Assembly (NCBI GenBank): GCA_002315495.1
Contig: DCGJ01000162.1
Location: 999-9,662, forward strand
Source of the DNA: Lachnoclostridium sp. UBA1781
GTDB taxonomy: Bacteria; Bacillota; Clostridia; Lachnospirales; Lachnospiraceae
DNA: 8,664 bases
Reading direction: 5' to 3'
In this document: in pieces, positions 4,721-8,664 of the stretch
Layout of the letters: every line of letters begins with the position of its first letter
How positions within the stretch are numbered: the stretch's first letter is position 1
Translations under genes and position numbers: made by a program
The notes under the pieces: model-generated
Seen by the model: the letters and a program-made list of their open reading frames with translations, nothing else
Databases searched by the model: none
Told to the model about the DNA's origin: nothing

Positions 4721-6577
4721 TTAGAAATAATCAAATGCTGTATCAAGTCCAAAGACATCCGTTATTTCTTTTGTAAATGCTTCATATTTTCCGTATTCAA
4801 TATGTTCTTTGATTTCTTTCTCGTCCGCCTTCAGTCTGGAAAGTAACTCTTCCATTCCTGAGAAGGTCTGTTCTTTTCTGGTATGCGCTAACAGAAACAC
4901 TGAAATCGATTCCTTATAACAATCACCATGAAAATCAAACAAATGCGTCTCTGCTTTCAGTACCCTCTCATCAGAAACGGTCGGGTTAAGACCGATATTG
5001 GTCATGCCGTAATACAGTTTCCCGCGATATACCGTAATGCTCGCATATACTCCGCGTTCCGGCAGCATTTTCATGGTCGAAAGATTCAGATTAACGGTCG
5101 GAATCCCAATCGTCCGTCCAAGTTGTTTTCCGTATTCCACCGTTCCACGAAGAAAGAAAGGGAAGCCCATTCGTTTTCGGATGGCAAGAAGATCATTTTC
5201 CGACATCTCCTCACGAAGGACGGTGCTCGAAATCACTTTATCTTCTGAACATACTTCAGGAAGAACGTGACATTCAATTCCATATTCCGCACCATGCTCT
5301 CTTAAAAATGCGGCATCTCCCCTTCGCTCATAACCAAACCGGAAGTTTTCACCTGCATAAAGCGCCTTTGTCTGCAATTCTTCACGAAGAAGCTTTTCGA
5401 GGAAAGCTTCTGGGCTCATATTACGTAATTCGTCGGTAAATGGATAGGTAACAATCTCATCAAACCCAAGGGATTCTGCAAGATAAGTTCGTTCGCATTG
5501 TGTAAACAAGACCTGATTTTTACGAAACTCTTCCTTTGCACGGTTAAAATCAAAGGTTACCAATGTTTTACATAACTCCGGGTGCGTTTCTTTCATGCTT
5601 TCCAAAAGGCTTTGATGACCCTTGTGTAGGCCATCAAATTTACCAATCATAACTGCTCTTCCAACAGAAACCTCGTCGGGTTCCGGAAAGAACATACGAT
5701 ATGGCTTGTAACCATCGGCAGTATGTGTAAACACACCAAAAAACAAATGTCGAAAATATACGCGGACCTGTTCTCCCGGAATTGTCTCACCGTCTAATAA
5801 AACAACCTCATCAAACGTTAACGTATTGCCGTTTAACAGATATTTCTCGGCGCGTTCCACTACATTCACCCGTTTTTTATCCGAAAACAAACGGTCGGTA
5901 TCCATCATATGAATCGGTAATGTGCCTTTTTCGACAAATGCGGCAACTTCACCAAGAGTCAAGCTCTCGCTTAGCAAGAAATCACCGACTCGGGTACGCT
6001 TCAAAGTTGTCATGCATGCGCCGCAGCCAAGCATTTCCCCGAGGTCATTACAAAGTGTGCGAATATAGGTTCCACCGGAACAATCAACCCGCAATACCGC
6101 CTCCTGCTTTTCTTCATCAAAGTTTAATAATTCAAGCTCATGAATCGTAACGGGAACGGTTGCACGCTCTACCGTAATTCCTTTTCGTGCCAAATCGCAA
6201 AGCTTGTGGCCATTTACCTTGCGTGCGGAATACATCGGGGTAAGCTGTTCGATCACACCGGTAAAGGTAGGAAGCATTTGTTGCAGCATCTCTCGTGTTA
6301 CATGAGATTCCTGCTCCTTAAGGACAGTACCGTGAATATCCTGCGTATCGGTAACAAGACCGAAACGAATTCCGGCGATGTACTCCTTCGTGTGGTACTT
6401 TAACATCTCCACGGCCTTCGTTGCGGAACCGATACAAACAGGAAGAACGCCCGTCGCTTCCGGATCGAGCGTTCCTGTATGACCGATTTTTTTCGTTTTT
6501 AGGATTCTGCGAAGCTTGGAAACAACGTCAAAGGATGTCATTCCAACTTCTTTGTTTATGATAAGAATTCCTCTCAT
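4721..6577 (-). CDS. truB-ribF: Fused tRNA pseudouridine-55 synthase (TruB) and riboflavin kinase/FMN adenylyltransferase (RibF)
   Basis: A single uninterrupted 618-codon frame encodes two usually separate enzymes. Residues 1-300 are a full TruB, which makes pseudouridine 55 in the tRNA T-loop: GHTGTLDPEATG with catalytic D38, GLVTDTQDIHG, QLTPMYSARK (111-120), CSGGTYIRTL (166-175), LKRTRVGDF and a C-terminal PUA-like stretch (LLNGN to KPYRMFFP, 247-298). Residues 302-618 are RibF, which makes FMN and FAD: adenylyltransferase motif GKFDGLHKGH (312-321), GENFRFGYERRGD (409-421), ISSTVLR (449-455), then the riboflavin kinase domain with GRTIGIPTVNL (487-497), NIGLNPT (527-533) and KAETHLFDF with the expected catalytic E543. 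There is almost no linker. The usual FxPHP after the first strand is TFDFN here (341-345). A tail of about 25 residues follows the kinase core. ATG 6577 has AGGAG 5 nt upstream and lies 12 nt after nrnA. Confidence 0.95.
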   Translation of the reverse strand: MRGILIINKEVGMTSFDVVSKLRRILKTKKIGHTGTLDPEATGVLPVCIGSATKAVEMLKYHTKEYIAGIRFGLVTDTQDIHGTVLKEQESHVTREMLQQMLPTFTGVIEQLTPMYSARKVNGHKLCDLARKGITVERATVPVTIHELELLNFDEEKQEAVLRVDCSGGTYIRTLCNDLGEMLGCGACMTTLKRTRVGDFLLSESLTLGEVAAFVEKGTLPIHMMDTDRLFSDKKRVNVVERAEKYLLNGNTLTFDEVVLLDGETIPGEQVRVYFRHLFFGVFTHTADGYKPYRMFFPEPDEVSVGRAVMIGKFDGLHKGHQSLLESMKETHPELCKTLVTFDFNRAKEEFRKNQVLFTQCERTYLAESLGFDEIVTYPFTDELRNMSPEAFLEKLLREELQTKALYAGENFRFGYERRGDAAFLREHGAEYGIECHVLPEVCSEDKVISSTVLREEMSENDLLAIRKRMGFPFFLRGTVEYGKQLGRTIGIPTVNLNLSTMKMLPERGVYASITVYRGKLYYGMTNIGLNPTVSDERVLKAETHLFDFHGDCYKESISVFLLAHTRKEQTFSGMEELLSRLKADEKEIKEHIEYGKYEAFTKEITDVFGLDTAFDYF

Positions 6578-6589
6578 AACCTCTCCTAA

Positions 6590-7537
6590 TTAATGTAACT
6601 GCTTCGTAATCTCCTTACAAAAATGCTCCACAAGCTCCGAAATATTGCCACTGACGGTAACGCCGGCTGCGAATTTGTGGCCGCCACCACCAAGTACTGC
6701 ACAGATGGATGAAACATCCACATAATTTTTCGAGCGGAGGCTGAATTTGTAAGTATGGAAATCGTCTTCCCGTGCAAAAATCGCCGCTTCAACACCTTTT
6801 ACAAGGCGTAACTGGTCGATAATACCTTCCGTATCACTAGGAATTGCACCAAAATTCTTCATATCATCCATGGAAAGAACGGTGTAGCAGATACGTCCTT
6901 CAGAACATAATTCTGCTTTTGAAACCGCATATGCGCAAAGCTTGGTTTGAAGAAATGTCTTCTGATAAAAACTTTCATCAATTAACTTTGCGGTATCAAT
7001 TCCACGGCTCATCAAGCGACCGGCAATTTGCATGGTACGTTCTTTCGTCGCACGATACTTTAACACTCCGGTATCGTGAATAATTCCGGTGTAGAGACAG
7101 ATGGCTGCATTTAGCGAAATCTTCTCGTCTTCTAAAAGCTCATAAAGTACTTCACAAGCAGAAGAAGCCTCACCAACAATCACATTGTCCTTTCCGAAGC
7201 CAACGTTGGTAACATGATGATCAATCACCATATTATCGATTGCTTTTTCAAGATAAATGCTCGTCGGACCAAGGCGCTCGATTGTGCTACAATCCAAGGA
7301 TACGAACAAATCATACGAATCCATTAGTTCTGTTGGATCAATAATCTGCTCGCTTCCCGGAAGAAATTTTAAATTCGCTGAGACCTGCTCAATACAGACG
7401 GTTGGCTTCTTTTCAGGATAATTGTCTTTAATATAATTCCAAAGTCCCAGGCAGGAACCCGCACAGTCTCCGTCCGGACGAATATGTCCGGAGATAAGAA
7501 TGGTGGTACTTGCCTCAATCTTTTCTATTAATGTCAT
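6590..7537 (-). CDS. nrnA: DHH-DHHA1 phosphoesterase, nanoRNase / pAp phosphatase (NrnA type)
   Basis: A 315-residue protein with the full DHH/DHHA1 layout. Metal-binding motifs are HIRPDGDCAGS (18-28; H18, D22, D24), LDCS (81-84; D82), IDHHVTN (105-111, the DHH signature) and GIIHDTG (151-157; D155). The C-terminal DHHA1 domain ends in GGGGHKFAAG (283-292), the substrate-binding glycine loop. NrnA enzymes degrade 2-5 nt RNAs and dephosphorylate 3'-phosphoadenosine 5'-phosphate in the cytoplasm, replacing Orn in Firmicutes; relatives hydrolyse pApA or c-di-AMP products. The absence of membrane segments and of a GGDEF-like domain argues against a GdpP-type protein. I chose ATG 7537 because GGAGG is 6 nt upstream; the longer frame to 7579 would overlap rbfA. 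Lying between rbfA and truB is the usual clostridial arrangement. Confidence 0.93.
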   Translation of the reverse strand: MTLIEKIEASTTILISGHIRPDGDCAGSCLGLWNYIKDNYPEKKPTVCIEQVSANLKFLPGSEQIIDPTELMDSYDLFVSLDCSTIERLGPTSIYLEKAIDNMVIDHHVTNVGFGKDNVIVGEASSACEVLYELLEDEKISLNAAICLYTGIIHDTGVLKYRATKERTMQIAGRLMSRGIDTAKLIDESFYQKTFLQTKLCAYAVSKAELCSEGRICYTVLSMDDMKNFGAIPSDTEGIIDQLRLVKGVEAAIFAREDDFHTYKFSLRSKNYVDVSSICAVLGGGGHKFAAGVTVSGNISELVEHFCKEITKQLH

Positions 7538-7553
7538 TGGAAACCTCCGGGTA

Positions 7554-7970
7554 CTACTCCATATCCTCGTCATCTTCATCTTCTACATCGGCTAAGGTAC
7601 GAACCTCATCCTCATCTTCGGAAATATGAAGAGACTGAATAATTTCGTTCATTTTCATACCGTGTTCAATGGAGTCATCCAATACAAAGGTTAACACCGG
7701 AGTGTTACGAAGATTAAGATTACGAGCCAGCTGAGTTCTTAAAAATGCGGATGCATTCTTCAAGCCCTTCAGCGTATTCGCCTTCTCTTCCGCAGAGCCG
7801 AAGACAGTAACGTAAATCTTAGCCGTCTTCAGATCCGGTGCAACAACCGCCTCAGAGACGGAAGTCATAGGCGCAATACGCGGATCCTTGACTTCCCTCT
7901 GAATCAGGGTGCTCAGTTCCTTCTGAACCTCCTGGTTTATTCTTGTGTTTTTAATACTATTTTTTCTCAC
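7554..7970 (-). CDS. rbfA: 30S ribosome-binding factor A (RbfA), GTG start
   Basis: A 138-residue protein if started at GTG 7970. RbfA has a KH-like fold and binds immature 30S subunits near the 16S 5' helix during late assembly. The family pattern is clear: RINQEVQKELSTLIQREVKDPRI (10-32), then VSEAVVAPDLKTAKIYVTV (38-56), the FLRTQLARNLNLRNTPVLTF stretch and DDSIEHGMKMNEII. The start is supported by the beginning RKNSIKNTRIN, which I recall as the N-terminus of clostridial homologues (MRKNSIKNTRIN). The SD AGGAGG (7988-7983) is 12 nt from GTG, longer than usual, and the gene overlaps infB by 14 nt, so translation is probably coupled. Residues 118-138 form a strongly acidic tail (SEDEDE ... 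VEDEDDEDME) not needed for the core fold. Confidence 0.92.
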   Translation of the reverse strand: MRKNSIKNTRINQEVQKELSTLIQREVKDPRIAPMTSVSEAVVAPDLKTAKIYVTVFGSAEEKANTLKGLKNASAFLRTQLARNLNLRNTPVLTFVLDDSIEHGMKMNEIIQSLHISEDEDEVRTLADVEDEDDEDME

Positions 7971-8664
7971 GATTTCTCGGAACCTCCTGCATCTGATAGA
8001 ACTCAATCGTATCGCCTTCCATCAGATCGCTGAATTTCTCAAATACAAGACCACATTCGTAGCCCGCATTTACATCCTTAACGTCGTCCTTAAATCTCTT
8101 CAAAGAAGCGAGGTCACCTTCGTAAATCTGCTTGCCATCACGGGAAATGCGTGCCTTACAGCCACGAATAACCTTACCATCAGTCACATAGGAACCTGCA
8201 ATCAGGCCTACGCCGGATGCCTTGAAGGTCTGACGAACCTCAGCATGACCGATCACAACTTCTTCATAAATCGGATCAAGCATACCGTTCATAGCAGCCT
8301 CGATGTCATCAATTGCGTTGTAAATGACGGAGTACAGACGAATATCAACCTTTTCACGCTCTGCAGTATCCTTTGCGGTATTATCCGGCTTAACATTGAA
8401 ACCGATAATAACAGCGCCGGAAGCACTTGCAAGAATAACATCGGATTCGTTGATGTTACCAACGGCACCATGGATGCATTTTACCTGAACTTCTTCGTTA
8501 GAAAGCTTTAACAAGCTCTGCTTAACGGCTTCCACAGAACCCATAACATCGGCCTTAATGATGATGTTAAGATCCTTTACATTACCTGCGTGAATGTTGT
8601 CAAACAGACCCTCCAAGGATACACGGGTAGCATTTAACTTCTCCTTCTCAAGAGCGATATATGC
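7957..8664 (-). CDS. infB: Translation initiation factor IF-2, C-terminal 235 residues, 5' part outside window
   Basis: The frame is open to the window edge and ends at TAG 7959-7957. It covers the end of IF-2 after the GTPase domain. VSLEGLFDNIHAG leads into the IF-2 domain III, LNIIIKADVMGSVEAVKQSL, with HGAVGNINESDVILASASGAVIIGFNV. The C-terminal fMet-tRNA-binding domain follows, with IGHAEVRQTFKASGVGLIAGSYV, the conserved LASLKRFKDDVKDVNAGYECGL and a short tail ending PRNREKK. IF-2 is the GTPase that places initiator tRNA on the 30S subunit and promotes 50S joining. The normal 3' neighbour rbfA starts inside its last codons, and the gene fixes this region as the nusA-infB operon. The upstream G domain and N-terminal region cannot be assessed. 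Confidence 0.98.
   Translation of the reverse strand, partial: AYIALEKEKLNATRVSLEGLFDNIHAGNVKDLNIIIKADVMGSVEAVKQSLLKLSNEEVQVKCIHGAVGNINESDVILASASGAVIIGFNVKPDNTAKDTAEREKVDIRLYSVIYNAIDDIEAAMNGMLDPIYEEVVIGHAEVRQTFKASGVGLIAGSYVTDGKVIRGCKARISRDGKQIYEGDLASLKRFKDDVKDVNAGYECGLVFEKFSDLMEGDTIEFYQMQEVPRNREKK

Noticed and set aside
5782..6150. 122-codon plus-strand open frame, with similar ones at 4928-5270 and 6140-6403
   Set aside because: All are shadows of the truB-ribF gene on the other strand, with no SD or family features.
7538..7579. N-terminal extension of NrnA
   Set aside because: It overlaps the rbfA 3' end; the ATG at 7537 with GGAGG at 6 nt gives the normal start.
7945..8511. 188-codon plus-strand open frame
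   Set aside because: It lies antisense to infB and rbfA, has no SD, and its protein has no recognisable domain, whereas the minus strand encodes conserved IF-2 sequence.

Overview
The window reads as chromosomal DNA of a Firmicute, most likely a plant-fibre-degrading Lachnospiraceae-type clostridium. The reasons are the infB-rbfA-nrnA-truB-ribF-rpsO gene order, strong AGGAGG-type ribosome binding sites, a folate-family ECF transporter behind a tetrahydrofolate-type riboswitch, and a secreted or surface GH5_2 endoglucanase. No rRNA or other taxonomic marker is present, so the family assignment is inference. Every gene I can support lies on the minus strand, so transcription runs from position 8664 towards 1.

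Right-hand block (8664 to 4328): a translation and RNA-processing operon. It holds the 3' part of infB (IF-2), rbfA (30S maturation factor), nrnA (DHH nanoRNase/pAp phosphatase), one 618-codon ORF that joins complete TruB to RibF, and rpsO (S15). Junctions are tight: infB and rbfA overlap by 14 nt, the rbfA/nrnA gap is 16 nt and the nrnA/truB-ribF gap is 12 nt. rpsO has its own good sigma-A promoter, a roughly 84-nt structured leader and an intrinsic terminator.

Middle (4327 to 4117): 211 nt without a gene but full of control elements. In order of transcription they are the rpsO terminator, a THF-type riboswitch aptamer, an anti-terminator hairpin, and a terminator/anti-Shine-Dalgarno hairpin whose U-tract touches the folT start codon.

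Left-hand block (4116 to 1): folT (folate ECF S component), two tandem divergent folC-like Mur-ligase genes, and a membrane-anchored or secreted GH5_2 endoglucanase cut by the window edge just after its catalytic NEP motif. Gaps are 10, 9 and 2 nt, with SD and stop signals overlapping or interleaved, so translation is probably coupled. The expected logic is folate uptake by FolT, retention by FolC polyglutamylation, and feedback by reduced folate through the riboswitch. The cellulase is the odd member of the unit.

I found no CRISPR array, tRNA, mobile element or defence system. The points most worth a second look are the TruB-RibF fusion, the riboswitch with a combined transcriptional and translational platform, the cellulase coupled to the folate operon, and the two divergent FolC paralogues.
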